Origin: Thiobacillus sp. 65-1059
GTDB taxonomy: Bacteria; Pseudomonadota; Gammaproteobacteria; Burkholderiales; Thiobacillaceae
Length of the DNA stretch: 64,000 nt
NCBI GenBank assembly: GCA_001897675.1
Contig: MKUE01000095.1
Span: 28,852-92,851 of the forward strand
Direction of reading: 5' to 3'
Numbering within the stretch: position 1 is the stretch's first letter; each line of letters opens with the position of its first letter. The notes beneath the pieces are model-generated. The model made no database searches, was not told the DNA's origin, and was given only the letters and a program-made list of their open reading frames with translations. The position numbers were made by a program, and so were the translations under genes. Shown one piece after another: positions 16,307 through 26,559 of the stretch.

Positions 16307-18345
16307 TCAGTAAACGCCTGCCCCTGCGCGGCCACCCAGTGGCAACGCGCCCAGTGCCCGCTGCCCAGCGCGGTTTGATCGGGATAGATTTGCCGGCATA
16401 TTCCGCTTGCATGCGGGCAACGCGGGTGGAAATGACAGCCGCTGGGCGGATTGAGCGGCGACGGCTGGTCGCCAGCCAGGCGAATCGCGCGCTGCCCGGC
16501 CGGCGATTCGATCCGCGGCACGGCACTCACCAGCGCCTGGGCATAGGGATGGCGCGGAGCGCGCAGCACTTGCGCCGCCGGGCCTTGTTCGACGATGCGC
16601 CCGAGGTACATCACCGCCACCTCGTGCGCCAGATAATCGACCACGGCGAGGTTGTGGGTGATGAACAGATAGGCCAGACCCAGGCTGTCCTGCAAATCCT
16701 TCAGCAGATTCAGTATCTGCGCCTGTACCGAGACGTCGAGCGCGCTGGTCGGTTCGTCGCATATCACCAGTCGGGGCGATACCGCCAGCGCCCGCGCAAT
16801 CGCAATGCGCTGCCGCTGGCCCCCGGAAAACGCATGCGGATAACGCCCGCCCGCGTCGTCGGGCAGTCCCACCTGGCGCAGCAACAGCGCAACCGCGGCG
16901 CGGCGCTGATCAGCCGCCCCCACTCCGAGGGCGTCCATGCCTTCGAGCAGGATGTCCGCCACCCGCATACGCGGATTGAGCGAGCTGAACGGATCCTGGA
17001 ACACCATCTGCGCCTGTCGCCGCAGGGTGGCGGCATTGCGCGCGGCGACGGTCTCGCCGGCCAGCACGACGCTGCCCGCGGTCGGTTCGATCAGCCGCAG
17101 CAGCGCCTTGCCCACGGTGGTCTTGCCGCAGCCGGACTCGCCCACCAGCGCCAGCGTGCGGCCCGGCTGGATCGACAGCGTCACGTCGTCCACTGCGCGC
17201 ACGTGGCCCACGGTGCGCTGGATGAAGCCGCGCCTGATCGGAAAATACACTTTCAGGCCGTCCACCTGCAGCAGGGCTTGCGCCGCTTGGGTTGAATGCG
17301 GCGGCGGCGTCGCCACGGGCGCACTGCGCTGCGGCAGCGCGCCCGCCAGATGGCAGCGCACCCGCTGCTCGCCGATCGCTTGCCAGTCGGGCGATTCGTC
17401 GCGGCAGCGCGCAATCGCAAACGGACAGCGCGGCGCAAAGCGGCAGCCACGCATCCGGCCGTCGAGCTTCGGCACCTGGCCGGGAATCGTGGTCAGCCGC
17501 GCGCCATCGCCGGAATTCTCTGCAGGACTCCGCACCGCCATGGGCTGCAGCCCGTGCGGAATCGCATGCGGCAGCGCCGCGAACAGCATGCGGCTGTATG
17601 GGTGCTGCGGCGACGCGAAAAACGCATCGCGCGTCCCCTCTTCCAGCAATTCGCCGGCATACATCACCCCCACGCGGTCGGCGTTCTCGGCCACCACCCC
17701 GAGATCGTGCGTGATCAGCAGCATGCCCATCCGCTTTTCGCTGCGCAGGCTCCGCAGCACGTCGAGCACCTGCGCCTGGATGGTTACGTCGAGCGCCGTG
17801 GTCGGCTCGTCGGCGATCAGGAGCCTGGGCTGGCCGGCCAGCGCCATCGCGATCATCGCCCTCTGGCGCAGGCCGCCGGACAGCTCGAACGGATAGCTGT
17901 CGAGCCGCCGCAGCGCATCCGGCACCCCCACCGAATCGAGCAGCCCGCGCGCCGCCTCCCGTGCCGCCTGCCCGCTCAGGCCCTGATGCAGGGCGAGCGC
18001 TTCGACAATCTGATGCCCCACCTTGACGACCGGATTCAGCGCCAGCATCGGCTCCTGGAAAATCATCGCCATGCCGCCGCCACGCACGCGCCGCATGTCG
18101 CGCTCGGGCAGCGCCAGTACATCCTGCCCGTCCAGTTGCACCGCCCCTGCGACGATACGGCCGCCGTCCGGCAGCAGGCGCATCAGCGACAGCGCGGTCA
18201 TCGACTTGCCGCAGCCGGACTCGCCGAGCAGCGCGTAGGTTTCGCCGGCGACGACATGAAAGGACACGCCATCGACCACGCGCAGGGTATCCGCATCGTG
18301 GCCGATTTCGGTGACCAGACCCGCGACCCGCAGCAGGGGCTTCAC
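16291..18345 (-). CDS. yejF: Peptide ABC transporter ATPase, fused double-domain (YejF/DppDF type)
   Basis: 684 aa from GTG 18345, which overlaps the permease stop (GTGA). There are two complete ATP-binding domains. The first has Walker [11 protein letters not shown], signature ELSGGLRQR and Walker [13 protein letters not shown]. The second has [23 protein letters not shown] and [12 protein letters not shown]. Each is followed by an oligopeptide-transporter C-terminal Cys motif ([28 protein letters not shown]), which accounts for the length beyond typical YejF. It powers import through the adjacent permeases. The order substrate protein, YejB-like, YejE-like, YejF-like is the Yej order. Confidence 0.94.
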   Translation of the reverse strand: MKPLLRVAGLVTEIGHDADTLRVVDGVSFHVVAGETYALLGESGCGKSMTALSLMRLLPDGGRIVAGAVQLDGQDVLALPERDMRRVRGGGMAMIFQEPMLALNPVVKVGHQIVEALALHQGLSGQAAREAARGLLDSVGVPDALRRLDSYPFELSGGLRQRAMIAMALAGQPRLLIADEPTTALDVTIQAQVLDVLRSLRSEKRMGMLLITHDLGVVAENADRVGVMYAGELLEEGTRDAFFASPQHPYSRMLFAALPHAIPHGLQPMAVRSPAENSGDGARLTTIPGQVPKLDGRMRGCRFAPRCPFAIARCRDESPDWQAIGEQRVRCHLAGALPQRSAPVATPPPHSTQAAQALLQVDGLKVYFPIRRGFIQRTVGHVRAVDDVTLSIQPGRTLALVGESGCGKTTVGKALLRLIEPTAGSVVLAGETVAARNAATLRRQAQMVFQDPFSSLNPRMRVADILLEGMDALGVGAADQRRAAVALLLRQVGLPDDAGGRYPHAFSGGQRQRIAIARALAVSPRLVICDEPTSALDVSVQAQILNLLKDLQDSLGLAYLFITHNLAVVDYLAHEVAVMYLGRIVEQGPAAQVLRAPRHPYAQALVSAVPRIESPAGQRAIRLAGDQPSPLNPPSGCHFHPRCPHASGICRQIYPDQTALGSGHWARCHWVAAQGQAFTEWSVN

Positions 18346-19748
18346 CGGCGGCCTCCCAGACGCGGGTCGAAGGCGTCGCGCACACCGTCGGCGAACAGGT
18401 TGGCGGCAAGCACCAGCGCGAACATGAAGGCGAACGCCGCACCGAGCTGCCACCACACTGCCGGTTCGCGTGCAAGCTCGAGGCGCGCGCCGTTGATCAT
18501 GTTGCCCCAGCTGTACATGGAGGGATCGACGCCGACGCCGACATAGGACAGCACCGCTTCGGCCAGCACCAGCCCGGAAAAATCCAGGACGACCGCAATC
18601 AGCACCAGATGGAACACGTTGGGAAAAATGTGGCGGCTGATGATGCGTGCATTCGATACGCCGAAGGCGCGCGCCGCCTCGACGTAATCGAGCGTGCGCA
18701 GCTTGAGCGATTCGCCGCGCAGCAATCGCGCCAGTCCGGTCCAGCTGGTCATGCCCATGATCAGGCACAGCGCCAGCAGGCGAATGTCGGCGCGCGCGGC
18801 GGCGGTGTCGAACAGTTCGGGGTTGGATTCGATGTAGACCTGCACGATCAGCACGGCAGCCGCAATCAGCAGCACGCCCGGGATCGAGTTGAGCACGGTA
18901 TAGAGGTACTGGATCGCGTCGTCCACCCAGCCGCGAAAATACCCCGCCGCGATGCCCAGGCCGATCGCCAGCGGCAGTGTGACCAGCGTGGTCAGCGTAC
19001 CGATCACCAGGCCGGTGCGGATGCTTTTGAGGCTGATGTAGAGCACGTCCTGTCCGACCTTGTCGGTGCCGAGCACATGATAGCCGGACGCCAGCTGCGC
19101 CATCGCGCCGCCCAGCATGAGTAGCAGCGCCAGCATGCCGACGAGCGTGCGGCCGGGCCAGTTCAAGCCGCCCTGTCGCCATCTTGCAAGCCATGTGCCG
19201 ACGGGCAGCCGCAGCCGGCGTGCCTGCCAAGCAGCCAGGCCGGCGAACAGCAGCAGGCCGGCGAGGGCGCCCTGCGCGGCGCCGGCAAGGCTGCGCCGCG
19301 CGATGTCGGATGCCCGGTCGCCGGCGTGCTGCAGATGCGCGCCGCCATATTGCAAGCGCGGATAATCGCGCACCGCCACGCCATCCCGCTCGACGAATTC
19401 CATGGCGTACAACTGCATCGCCAGCGGCGCCGAATAGGTTTTTTCCTGCCGGGTGCGCAGGCCGCCCACCAGCGCGTCGAACGCGCTCATCACCTCGACC
19501 GAATACTGCGGCTTGTCGGCCGGGCTGTCGGGCAGCCGTTGCCGGTAATGCAGCGAATCGAGCAGGCCGATGACGACGAAGACGCCCAGCACCAGAGCCG
19601 CCCCCATCGCCATCGGGCGCTGTGCCACGGCCTCCCACGGAGCGCGCAGATGGTCGTGGCGACGGATGAACCAGGCCAGCGCCAGCACGCCCGCCAGCAG
19701 TGCAAAAATCAGCGCATCGGTCCACAGGATCACGGGCATGAAACTCAT
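18342..19748 (-). CDS. yejE: Peptide ABC transporter permease, YejE-like
   Basis: 468 aa, longer than many OppC-type permeases. The N-terminal half carries two TM segments separated by a soluble region of about 90 residues, then a third TM. The C-terminal binding-protein-dependent transport domain has the EAA-type loop YVEAARAFGVSNARIISRHIFPN. It is an inner-membrane partner of the YejB-like permease. The start overlaps the upstream permease gene by 4 bp (ATGA), and its stop overlaps the ATPase start. Confidence 0.91.
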   Translation of the reverse strand: MSFMPVILWTDALIFALLAGVLALAWFIRRHDHLRAPWEAVAQRPMAMGAALVLGVFVVIGLLDSLHYRQRLPDSPADKPQYSVEVMSAFDALVGGLRTRQEKTYSAPLAMQLYAMEFVERDGVAVRDYPRLQYGGAHLQHAGDRASDIARRSLAGAAQGALAGLLLFAGLAAWQARRLRLPVGTWLARWRQGGLNWPGRTLVGMLALLLMLGGAMAQLASGYHVLGTDKVGQDVLYISLKSIRTGLVIGTLTTLVTLPLAIGLGIAAGYFRGWVDDAIQYLYTVLNSIPGVLLIAAAVLIVQVYIESNPELFDTAAARADIRLLALCLIMGMTSWTGLARLLRGESLKLRTLDYVEAARAFGVSNARIISRHIFPNVFHLVLIAVVLDFSGLVLAEAVLSYVGVGVDPSMYSWGNMINGARLELAREPAVWWQLGAAFAFMFALVLAANLFADGVRDAFDPRLGGRR

Positions 19749-20722
19749 TGCAGCCTCACCCGCGGATCAGCCCACGAATAGGAAATGTCGGTGAGAATGA
19801 GACCGACGATGTAGAGAAAGGAACCCAGAAACACCATCGCGCGCACCACGGCGAAATCCTGCGCCTGGATCGCGTCGATGGTGTAGCTGCCGAGCCCCGG
19901 GATGCCGAAGAAGGACTCGGTGATCAGGCTTCCCATGAACAGCAGCGGCAGCACCACCACTGCGCCGGTGAGGATCGGGATCATGCCGTTCTTCAGCACG
20001 TGGTGAAACAAGACCCGGATTTCGGACAAGCCCTTGGCGCGCGCGGTGCGCACATAGTCCTTGCCGATTTCCTCGAGGAAGATCGTGCGGTACCAGCGCG
20101 CGCCGCTGCCGATTCCGGCCGCCACGCTGACCAATACCGGCAGCAGGATGAACCTGAGTCCGTCGATGCCGCCGGCAAAGCCCGAAATCGGCAGCAGGTT
20201 CCACAATTTGGCGATGAAATACTGCCCGGCGATGATGTAGAACAGGCCCGAGATCGACATCAGCACCACGCACAGCACCACCCCCCACAGGTCGAGGTAG
20301 GTGGCACGGAAAAACACCATCAACAAGGCGAAGGTGATGTTGGCCAGCAAGCCGATGACGAACACCGGCAGCGCGATCGCCAGACTCGGCCCCATGCGGG
20401 TGCGGATTTCGTTGCCGATGTCGCGGCCGTCGTCGCTTTTGCCGAACTTGAAGACGAACATCGCCGCCGAGTGCTGGAAGAAAATCGTGTCGGTGAACTG
20501 CGCGCTGCCCGTTGCCTCCGCATTCAGCAGCAGCGGCTTGTCGTAGCCGTGCTCGGCCTTCCAGCGCTCGATCGCCTCCGGCGTCACGTGCTTGACGCCG
20601 AGTTGCAGCCGCGCCATGTCGTCCGGCGTGTTGACGACGAAAAACAGCGCAAAGGTCAGCAGGTTGACCCCGATGAGGATCGGGATCGCGTACAGCAGGC
20701 GGCGCAGGATATAGGCGAACAT
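19745..20722 (-). CDS. yejB: Peptide ABC transporter permease, YejB-like
   Basis: 325 aa. N-terminal [24 protein letters not shown] is the usual first TM of OppB/DppB-type permeases. Several TM helices follow, and the EAA loop is YVRTARAKGLSEIRVLFHHVLKN. The C-terminus DISYSWADPRVRL is typical. With YejE it forms the transmembrane pore of a peptide importer. Its ATG shares a base with the stop codon of the substrate-binding protein gene at 20722. Confidence 0.93.
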   Translation of the reverse strand: MFAYILRRLLYAIPILIGVNLLTFALFFVVNTPDDMARLQLGVKHVTPEAIERWKAEHGYDKPLLLNAEATGSAQFTDTIFFQHSAAMFVFKFGKSDDGRDIGNEIRTRMGPSLAIALPVFVIGLLANITFALLMVFFRATYLDLWGVVLCVVLMSISGLFYIIAGQYFIAKLWNLLPISGFAGGIDGLRFILLPVLVSVAAGIGSGARWYRTIFLEEIGKDYVRTARAKGLSEIRVLFHHVLKNGMIPILTGAVVVLPLLFMGSLITESFFGIPGLGSYTIDAIQAQDFAVVRAMVFLGSFLYIVGLILTDISYSWADPRVRLQ

Positions 20723-22884
20723 CAGGCGGTCTTTCGTTCATGCCGCCGCCACGCGATCGCTGCCGGCGCGATCACGGCCGCCAGCGCAGCGGCCAGCAGC
20801 ACCATCGGCCACAGCACCGGGCGGTTCCATTCTGCGCGCCGGGCTTCGCGCACGGCAGCGTCGATACGGCGGTATTTGAGGGTGTTGTTCGCCATCAGGT
20901 TGGGTTTGACGTTATGCACCCAGCCGTGGCGCAGGCCGAAGGCCTTGGGGTGATAGGCGAAGATCCACGGCGCATCGCGGCGCACGACGTCGAGCATGGC
21001 GTCGATCACCTGCTGGCGCGCGGGGCCGTTGTCCATGTCCTTCATGCGCTCGAACAGGCGGTCGAACTCGGGGTTGTCGTAGTTGGCGGCATTCTCGCCG
21101 CCGCTGCCGACTTTCTTGTGCGGGCCATAGAGCAGGAAGAAGAAATTTTCCGGATCGGGGTAGTCGGCATTCCAGCCCCATTCGAACAGCTGGGCATTGC
21201 CCTTGCGGATCTTGTCCTGAAAACGGTTGTAGTCGGTGCCGCGCACCACCAGCTGCACATTGAGCTTGTCGAGCTGCTTCTTCATCCAGTCGAGCCGCGA
21301 CTTGGCATCGGGGCCGGATGCCATGGTGTCGAAATACAGCACCAGCGGTTCGCCCGTCTTCGCGTTGCGGCCGTTCGGATAGCCCGCCTCGGCCAGCAGG
21401 CGGCGCGCGGCCTCGAGCGGGCGGCGCGCGATCTTGCCGTCGCGCGCTTCGTAGACATAGGGGTTCAGTCCGGCCACGCCTTCGACATAGCCAAACAATC
21501 CCGGCGGAATCGGCCCCTGCGCGGGAATACCGCGGCCATTGAGGAAAATGGAAATGAACTCGTCATAGTCGAATGCGATGGACAGCGCCTGGCGCAATTT
21601 GCGGCGGTCTTCGCCGAGGCCGCCCACCACCGGGTCGAGCATGTTGAAACCGACATACCACAGGGACGCCGCCACGGTAGTGACGAGGCCGATGCCCTTG
21701 GCGCGCATGGAATCGGTGAGCTGCGGATCGCCGCCGGCGGAGAACTTCACGGCCTGGTCGAAGCTGTCGGAGCTGATGCCGGAGCTGTCGTAATAACCCT
21801 GCAGAAACTTGCTCCAGTAGGGAATGGTTTCCTTTTCCAGGCTGAACACGGCTTCGTCCACCAGCGGCAGGCGCTTGCCGGCGTCGGCCAGCAACCCTGC
21901 CTGCCTGTCTTCGTCGCCGCCTTCCGCCGGATAGGTTTCGCCGTGGTAGTGCGGATTCCTTTTCAGCACCATGCGGCGATTGGGATCGTTTTCCGCCAGG
22001 TAATACGGCCCGGTCCCGACCGGCTGCCAGTCGAGCGTGAGATTGCGCTCGGCCAGGCCTGGCTGGGCATAGAAGACGTCGGCTTCCCATGGAATCGGCG
22101 CAAAAAACGGCATTGCCAGCCAGTAGATGAACTGCGGATATTTGCCTTTGACATGGATGCGGTAGGTGTAGCGGTCGACGACCTCCGCCCCTTCAAGGAT
22201 AAAATCGTCGAGGTTCAGCGCTGCAGCGGGGCGGGATTGAGCCGCCTTTTCCAGCGCCGCACCCAGCGCCTTCAGGCCGACGATGTGTTCGGCCATCAGG
22301 CCAAAAATCGGCGAACTCAGCCGCGGATTGGCGAGGCGCTTGATCTGGTACACATAATCGGCAGCCACCAGTTCGCGTGTGCCGCTGTGCTCAAAGTCCT
22401 GGATCCGGGTTTTTCCGGCGGCGTCCGCGGCGGTGAGCGCATGGTAGCGGTAGCGCCCCGCCGCATCGCGGGCGAATGCCGGGTGCGGCTGGTATTGGAT
22501 GCCGGGGCGGATACGGATTTCATACACGCTCTTTGCAATGCGCGCAGAGGGCGCATCGTCCGGCAGCGCATGCCCCGCTGCGTCGAAATAGCGCGCCTGG
22601 GGCACCGCATCCGCAGTGAGCGGAATCAGCGTGTAAGGGCGCTTGAGAAAGTGATACTGCAGCGGCGGCTCGTAAATCTGGCCGGTGAACTCGATTTCGT
22701 TCGCGCTGTAGGAGCGCGCCGGATCGAGATGCTTGGGGCGTTCGGAAAACGCGCTGTACAGGATGTTGGCGTTGGCCGGGCTGCCCGGATAGGGGTTGTT
22801 CCAGCTGTCGGAGCAGCCCGCCAGCCACCCCAGCCCTAGCCCCAGCAGGCCCAGTTTGAGGAAAATCGTGCCTGTGCGCGTCAT
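20722..22884 (-). CDS. Extracellular solute-binding lipoprotein (peptide type) with C-terminal TM helix
   Basis: 720 aa from ATG 22884. The lipobox LGWLAGC is near residue 22. The SBP family 5 (oligopeptide-binding) fold covers most of the protein, with [14 protein letters not shown] near the start, the internal [16 protein letters not shown] segment, and [13 protein letters not shown] near the end. Unusually, the last 35 residues contain a hydrophobic helix ([23 protein letters not shown]) followed by RRHERKTA. The protein could therefore be anchored at both ends, unlike free YejA. It is the first gene of the importer operon and diverges from fabI. Confidence 0.9.
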   Translation of the reverse strand: MTRTGTIFLKLGLLGLGLGWLAGCSDSWNNPYPGSPANANILYSAFSERPKHLDPARSYSANEIEFTGQIYEPPLQYHFLKRPYTLIPLTADAVPQARYFDAAGHALPDDAPSARIAKSVYEIRIRPGIQYQPHPAFARDAAGRYRYHALTAADAAGKTRIQDFEHSGTRELVAADYVYQIKRLANPRLSSPIFGLMAEHIVGLKALGAALEKAAQSRPAAALNLDDFILEGAEVVDRYTYRIHVKGKYPQFIYWLAMPFFAPIPWEADVFYAQPGLAERNLTLDWQPVGTGPYYLAENDPNRRMVLKRNPHYHGETYPAEGGDEDRQAGLLADAGKRLPLVDEAVFSLEKETIPYWSKFLQGYYDSSGISSDSFDQAVKFSAGGDPQLTDSMRAKGIGLVTTVAASLWYVGFNMLDPVVGGLGEDRRKLRQALSIAFDYDEFISIFLNGRGIPAQGPIPPGLFGYVEGVAGLNPYVYEARDGKIARRPLEAARRLLAEAGYPNGRNAKTGEPLVLYFDTMASGPDAKSRLDWMKKQLDKLNVQLVVRGTDYNRFQDKIRKGNAQLFEWGWNADYPDPENFFFLLYGPHKKVGSGGENAANYDNPEFDRLFERMKDMDNGPARQQVIDAMLDVVRRDAPWIFAYHPKAFGLRHGWVHNVKPNLMANNTLKYRRIDAAVREARRAEWNRPVLWPMVLLAAALAAVIAPAAIAWRRHERKTA

Positions 22885-22900
22885 GCCGCAAGTGTACCCA

Positions 22901-22929
22901 AGCGCGTCCGCAACGTCAGCCGTTATAAT
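22901..22929 (+). promoter_or_regulatory. Candidate fabI promoter
   Basis: A perfect TATAAT -10 (22924-22929) lies 31 bp before the fabI ATG in the 75-bp divergent gap. The -35 position 17 bp upstream (22901-22906, AGCGCG) does not match consensus, so only the -10 is convincing. Confidence 0.42.
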
Positions 22930-22959
22930 CGGCGGCAATTCAATTCTTTCGAGACCATT

Positions 22960-23742
22960 ATGGGATTTCTTGCAGGAAAGCGTTTGCTCGTCACCGGCGT
23001 CATTTCCAACCGTTCGATTGCGTATGGCATCGCTGCCGCGTGCAAGCGCGAAGGCGCCGAACTCGCCTTCACCTACCAGGGCGAGCGCATCAAGGATCGG
23101 GTCAGCGAATTCGCCAAGGAATTCGGCTCCGACCTGGTGTTCCCGTGCGACGTCGGCAGCGACGAGCAAATCGATGCCCTGTTTGCCGAACTCGGCAAAC
23201 ACTGGGACGGCCTCGATGGCCTGGTGCACTCGATCGCCTACGCACCGAAGGAAGCCCTGGCCGGCGATTTCCTCTCTGCGGTCACCCGGGAAAACTTCCG
23301 CATCGCGCACGACATCAGCTCCTACAGCTTCGCCGCACTGGCCAAGGCCGCGTTGCCGATGATGGAGGGCCGCCAAGCGGCACTGCTGACGCTGTCGTAT
23401 CTCGGCGCGATTCGCTCCGTTCCCAACTACAACGTCATGGGCCTGGCCAAGGCCAGCCTCGAATCCAGCGTGTACTACATGGCGCAGAGCCTCGGCCCCA
23501 AGGGCATCCGCGTCAATGCGCTATCGGCCGGACCGATCAAGACGCTGGCCGCCAGCGGCATCGCCAACTTCGGCGAGAAGCTCGACCTGGTCGCCAAGAA
23601 CGCGCCGCTGCGCCGCAACGTAACGATCGAAGAGGTCGGCAACGCCGCCGCCTTCCTGCTCTCCGACCTGGCGTCTGGCATTACCGGCGAAATCACCTAC
23701 GTCGACGCCGGCTTCAATTCCACCGCCGGCGCCGAGAGCTGA
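22960..23742 (+). CDS. fabI: Enoyl-[acyl-carrier-protein] reductase (NADH), FabI
   Basis: 260 aa. It is an atypical short-chain dehydrogenase with the FabI nucleotide motif ([20 protein letters not shown]), [13 protein letters not shown], and the active-site Tyr-x6-Lys in [12 protein letters not shown] near residue 156. [17 protein letters not shown] and [13 protein letters not shown] complete the family pattern. It carries out the last step of each fatty-acid elongation cycle. The start is the only reasonable one. Confidence 0.97.
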   Translation: MGFLAGKRLLVTGVISNRSIAYGIAAACKREGAELAFTYQGERIKDRVSEFAKEFGSDLVFPCDVGSDEQIDALFAELGKHWDGLDGLVHSIAYAPKEALAGDFLSAVTRENFRIAHDISSYSFAALAKAALPMMEGRQAALLTLSYLGAIRSVPNYNVMGLAKASLESSVYYMAQSLGPKGIRVNALSAGPIKTLAASGIANFGEKLDLVAKNAPLRRNVTIEEVGNAAAFLLSDLASGITGEITYVDAGFNSTAGAES

Positions 23743-23756
23743 TCTGAACTTTCCCA

Positions 23757-23793
23757 CAATAAAAAACGCGCTTTGAATGCGCGTTTTTTATTG
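23757..23793. terminator. Bidirectional terminator between fabI and ppiD
   Basis: CAATAAAAAACGCGC, loop TTTGAAT, GCGCGTTTTTTATTG: a perfect 15-bp stem with runs of six A and six T on either side. It lies 14 bp after fabI and 15 bp after the end of convergent ppiD, so it should stop both transcripts. Confidence 0.94.
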
Positions 23794-23808
23794 CGGCTAC
23801 GCGATGGC

Positions 23809-25710
23809 TCATCTTCCCTCGATCGCGTTGGGCTGGACTTTCACTTTCAGGCCGGCGGTAATCAGCGCAACCATCGCTTTCATGTCCGCACGCTGCTGCG
23901 CCTGCGTGACGCCGGCTTCGATCGACGACAGCAACATCGGATCCAGCGCCGGCGCATCCAGCACACGGCTCACGCGTACGATGCGATACGAGCCGTCGGC
24001 GCGGGCGAAGCCGGTGTAGGCCGGCAGTTTGTCCGTGCCGACGCGGAATACCGCTTTGGCCTCGGCCGCATCCAGCACGGCGGAAGGTTGGCGCCCGACG
24101 ATCTGGAAAGCCGACCAGTTCAATCCCGCTTCGTCGCCTTTTGCCAGTGCCTTGAGGGTGGCTTCAGCCTTTTGCGCCAGCAAACGCATGCTCTGCTCGG
24201 TGCGCAGCCTGGTCTCGATCGCCTGCGACGCCTCGGTCAGCGGGCGCAGGCGGGCCGGGCGATGCTCCACCACCCGTGCAGCGACCAGAGTGCCTGGCTG
24301 CACTTCAATGGCTTCGGTATTCTGCCTGGATTTGATCGACTCCGGGCTGAACAGCGCGGACGACAGGGCGGCATGATTGAAAGGCGGCGGCGCAGTCTTG
24401 GCCGTCATCCAGCCGCTTTGCCGAACCGTCAGCTTGGCAGCGGCAGCGGCGGGCTGCAACGACTGAGCGTTCTCGTACACCAGATTGCTGAAGCTGTCGG
24501 CCATGTCGGCGAAGGCTTTTTGTGCCTGCTGCTTGCGCAGTTCGCTCACAACCGCTGCGCGCACCTCGGCTAGCGGCGCGGTCTGGGCAGGCTGAATGCC
24601 ATCCAGGCGGATGATGTGATAGCCGAAATCGCTTTCCACCGGTCCGCGGATTTCATTGGGTTTCATGCTGAACACGGCATCTTCGAAGGATTTGACCATC
24701 ATGCCGCGGCCAAAGCTGCCCAGGCTGCCATCCTGCGCGGCCGATCCCGGATCCTGCGACTGGCTGCGCGCCAACTCGGCAAAACGCTGCGGGTTTTTCT
24801 GCAGGGTTTGCGCCAGTTCGGCCGCTTTCGCCTTGGCTTTGGCACGCGAGGCCGCATCCGCATTTTTATCTGCAGCAATCAGGATGTGACTCGCACTGCG
24901 CTGTTCCGGCTGCCCGAACTGGGCGGCATGGGAAGCGTAGTAATCCGCCACGGCCTGCTCGCTCACCGCGATGCCCGCCGCCACACTCGCCATATCGAGC
25001 ACCAGATATTCGGCGCGGATCTGCTCGGGTTCGGTGAACTCGGCCTTGTTGGCGGCGTAGTAACGCTCCACGTCGGCGGGCGTCACCCTGATCTGCGGCG
25101 CCACCGCGGAAGCCGGCAGATCGACCCAGGCAATTTCACGCTGTTGCGCCACCAGGCGGGCAATCTGAGCCAGCGATGTGCCGGACGCGAAGGCCGCAAG
25201 CGAAACCGGACTGGCAATGGCCTCCAGCATGAAAGCCTGGCGCAATTCATTTTCAAACTGGGCGGGCGTGCGGCCATTCTGGCGCAGCACCGCCTCATAC
25301 CGCTGCTGCGAAAACTTGCCGTCCTGCTGGAAGGCCGGGATCTGCGCCAGCACCGACGCAATATAGGCATCGGGCGCCAGGAACTTGAGCTTTTGCGCAT
25401 CCTGCAGCAAGGCTTTACGCTCGACAAGGCTGTCGAGAACCTGCTTGCGGAAGTTTGCCGTTTCGGTGACGGCGGGGTCGAACGCAGGGCCGAGTGCCTC
25501 GCGCATGCGGTCGCTCTGTGCCTGGATCTCCCGGGTCAGCTCTTCACGCGAAATCCCCACGTCGCCGACCTCGGCAACCATGCCGCCGCTGTTGTCGCCC
25601 TTCATGTAGGAATCCACGCCAAACAAGGCGAAGGTGATTGCGATCAAGGCCAGTATGACTTTGGCCAGCCAACCCTTTGCATGCTTGCGGATTGCTTCGA
25701 GCACGGTCAT
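23809..25710 (-). CDS. ppiD: Periplasmic folding chaperone PpiD (SurA/parvulin-type)
   Basis: 633 aa from ATG 25710 (TGGAG ribosome site); an ATG six codons upstream is less likely. A short cytoplasmic start (MTVLEAIRKHAKGW) is followed by one TM (LAKVILALIAITFALFGV), so the rest faces the periplasm. A SurA-N-like chaperone region covers about 40-180. One parvulin domain lies near 260-360 (SASHILIAAD, GSLGSFGRGMMVKSFEDAVF, SDFGYHIIRLDG). A C-terminal region follows. PpiD assists newly secreted proteins at the Sec translocon. It lies downstream of the tRNA pair, behind a terminator. Confidence 0.94.
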   Translation of the reverse strand: MTVLEAIRKHAKGWLAKVILALIAITFALFGVDSYMKGDNSGGMVAEVGDVGISREELTREIQAQSDRMREALGPAFDPAVTETANFRKQVLDSLVERKALLQDAQKLKFLAPDAYIASVLAQIPAFQQDGKFSQQRYEAVLRQNGRTPAQFENELRQAFMLEAIASPVSLAAFASGTSLAQIARLVAQQREIAWVDLPASAVAPQIRVTPADVERYYAANKAEFTEPEQIRAEYLVLDMASVAAGIAVSEQAVADYYASHAAQFGQPEQRSASHILIAADKNADAASRAKAKAKAAELAQTLQKNPQRFAELARSQSQDPGSAAQDGSLGSFGRGMMVKSFEDAVFSMKPNEIRGPVESDFGYHIIRLDGIQPAQTAPLAEVRAAVVSELRKQQAQKAFADMADSFSNLVYENAQSLQPAAAAAKLTVRQSGWMTAKTAPPPFNHAALSSALFSPESIKSRQNTEAIEVQPGTLVAARVVEHRPARLRPLTEASQAIETRLRTEQSMRLLAQKAEATLKALAKGDEAGLNWSAFQIVGRQPSAVLDAAEAKAVFRVGTDKLPAYTGFARADGSYRIVRVSRVLDAPALDPMLLSSIEAGVTQAQQRADMKAMVALITAGLKVKVQPNAIEGR

Positions 25711-25839
25711 CAACTCCAGAAAAAACAACAGCGCGAATTTTCGCGCACTTTGCGCCTTACGTCTCGCCCGGCGCGATTAATTAAAAGTTGCGCATGGACA
25801 AATTCAACCGATGCGGCAAATAAAAAACCCCTGAAATAA

Positions 25840-25867
25840 AAAAAGGCGAACTTGCGTTCGCCTTTTT
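25840..25867 (-). terminator. Terminator after tRNA-Asp
   Basis: AAAAAGGCGAAC, loop TTGC, GTTCGCCTTTTT: a perfect 12-bp stem. Read on the minus strand it begins 5 bp after the tRNA-Asp 3' CCA and is followed by a long T-rich stretch. It ends the hupB/tRNA transcript or the tRNA operon before ppiD. Confidence 0.9.
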
Positions 25868-25872
25868 GATGT

Positions 25873-25949
25873 TGGCGGAGTGGACGGGACTCGAACCCGC
25901 GACCCCCGGCGTGACAGGCCGGTATTCTAACCAACTGAACTACCACTCC
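25873..25949 (-). tRNA. tRNA-Asp (GTC)
   Basis: 77 nt including encoded CCA. Acceptor stem GGAGTGG pairs with CCACTCC. The anticodon loop CTGTCAC sits between CCGGC-type arms, giving anticodon GTC. The T arm GCGGGTTCGAGTCCCGT is standard. It is paired with tRNA-Val 52 bp upstream on the same strand. Confidence 0.98.
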
Positions 25950-26001
25950 CTGATGCTACAAAAACCATCCTACTTAAAATCTTACCAAGCTACTTCCCTG
26001 C

Positions 26002-26077
26002 TGGTGGGTGCTGAGGGGCTCGAACCCCCGACATTCGCCTTGTAAGGGCGACGCTCTACCAGCTGAGCTAAGCACCC
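26002..26077 (-). tRNA. tRNA-Val (TAC)
   Basis: 76 nt including encoded CCA. Acceptor GGGTGCT pairs with AGCACCC. The anticodon loop is CTTACAA, anticodon TAC. The T arm is GGGGGTTCGAGCCCC. It lies just downstream of hupB, an arrangement common in betaproteobacteria. Confidence 0.98.
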
Positions 26078-26138
26078 GACAAAGACCAAGATTCTACAAC
26101 AGATTTTCCGATCTTGCCAAATGCAATCGCATTTTTTA

Positions 26139-26411
26139 TTAATTGATGGCGTCCTTCAGGCCCTTGCCGGCACGGAACTTCGGCACTTTGGCAGCCTTGA
26201 TCTTGATGCTCGCGCCCGTGCGCGGATTGCGGCCTGTACGCGCGGCGCGCTTGCCGACATAAAAGCTGCCAAAACCCACCAGCGTCACCATGTCACCCTT
26301 CTTCAGCGCTTTCTTGACAGCTTCAACCGTTGCATCCAGTGCGCGACCGGCTGCTGCCTTGGAAATATCAGCCGAGTCGGCAATGGCATCGATCAATTCG
26401 GATTTGTTCAC
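26139..26411 (-). CDS. hupB: DNA-binding protein HU (beta type)
   Basis: 90 aa, exactly family length. N-terminal helices [20 protein letters not shown], the core [25 protein letters not shown] with the DNA-bending arm ([14 protein letters not shown]), and C-terminal [18 protein letters not shown]. It is an abundant nucleoid protein that bends and compacts DNA. It stands in the classic lon-hupB-ppiD neighbourhood, and a terminator separates it from lon. Confidence 0.98.
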   Translation of the reverse strand: MNKSELIDAIADSADISKAAAGRALDATVEAVKKALKKGDMVTLVGFGSFYVGKRAARTGRNPRTGASIKIKAAKVPKFRAGKGLKDAIN

Positions 26412-26514
26412 GTGTTGTCCCCTTCACTCAAGTGGCACAGGAAAACCCTGTGGGCGCTTTTATAGCAACCCGCAAAACCTTGTGTCAAGCGGTTTTCCGG
26501 GCTATCGACAAATA

Positions 26515-26537
26515 AATCCCGCGACTGGCGCGGGATT
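26515..26537 (-). terminator. Terminator after lon
   Basis: AATCCCGCG, loop of five, CGCGGGATT: a perfect 9-bp stem. On the minus strand it lies 22 bp after the lon stop and is followed by TATTTGTC, a T-rich tail. It separates lon from hupB. Confidence 0.8.
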
Positions 26538-26559
26538 CCGGCGAGTGACGGGAAAATAC

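Noticed and set aside
16291..19725. A single 1144-codon frame across the ATPase and permease genes
   Set aside because: Its 5' part is out of frame with the clear YejE permease. The real ATPase starts at GTG 18345 with a GTGA overlap.
20722..23376. 884-codon version of the binding protein
   Set aside because: The extra N-terminus is antisense to fabI; the lipoprotein signal begins at 22884.
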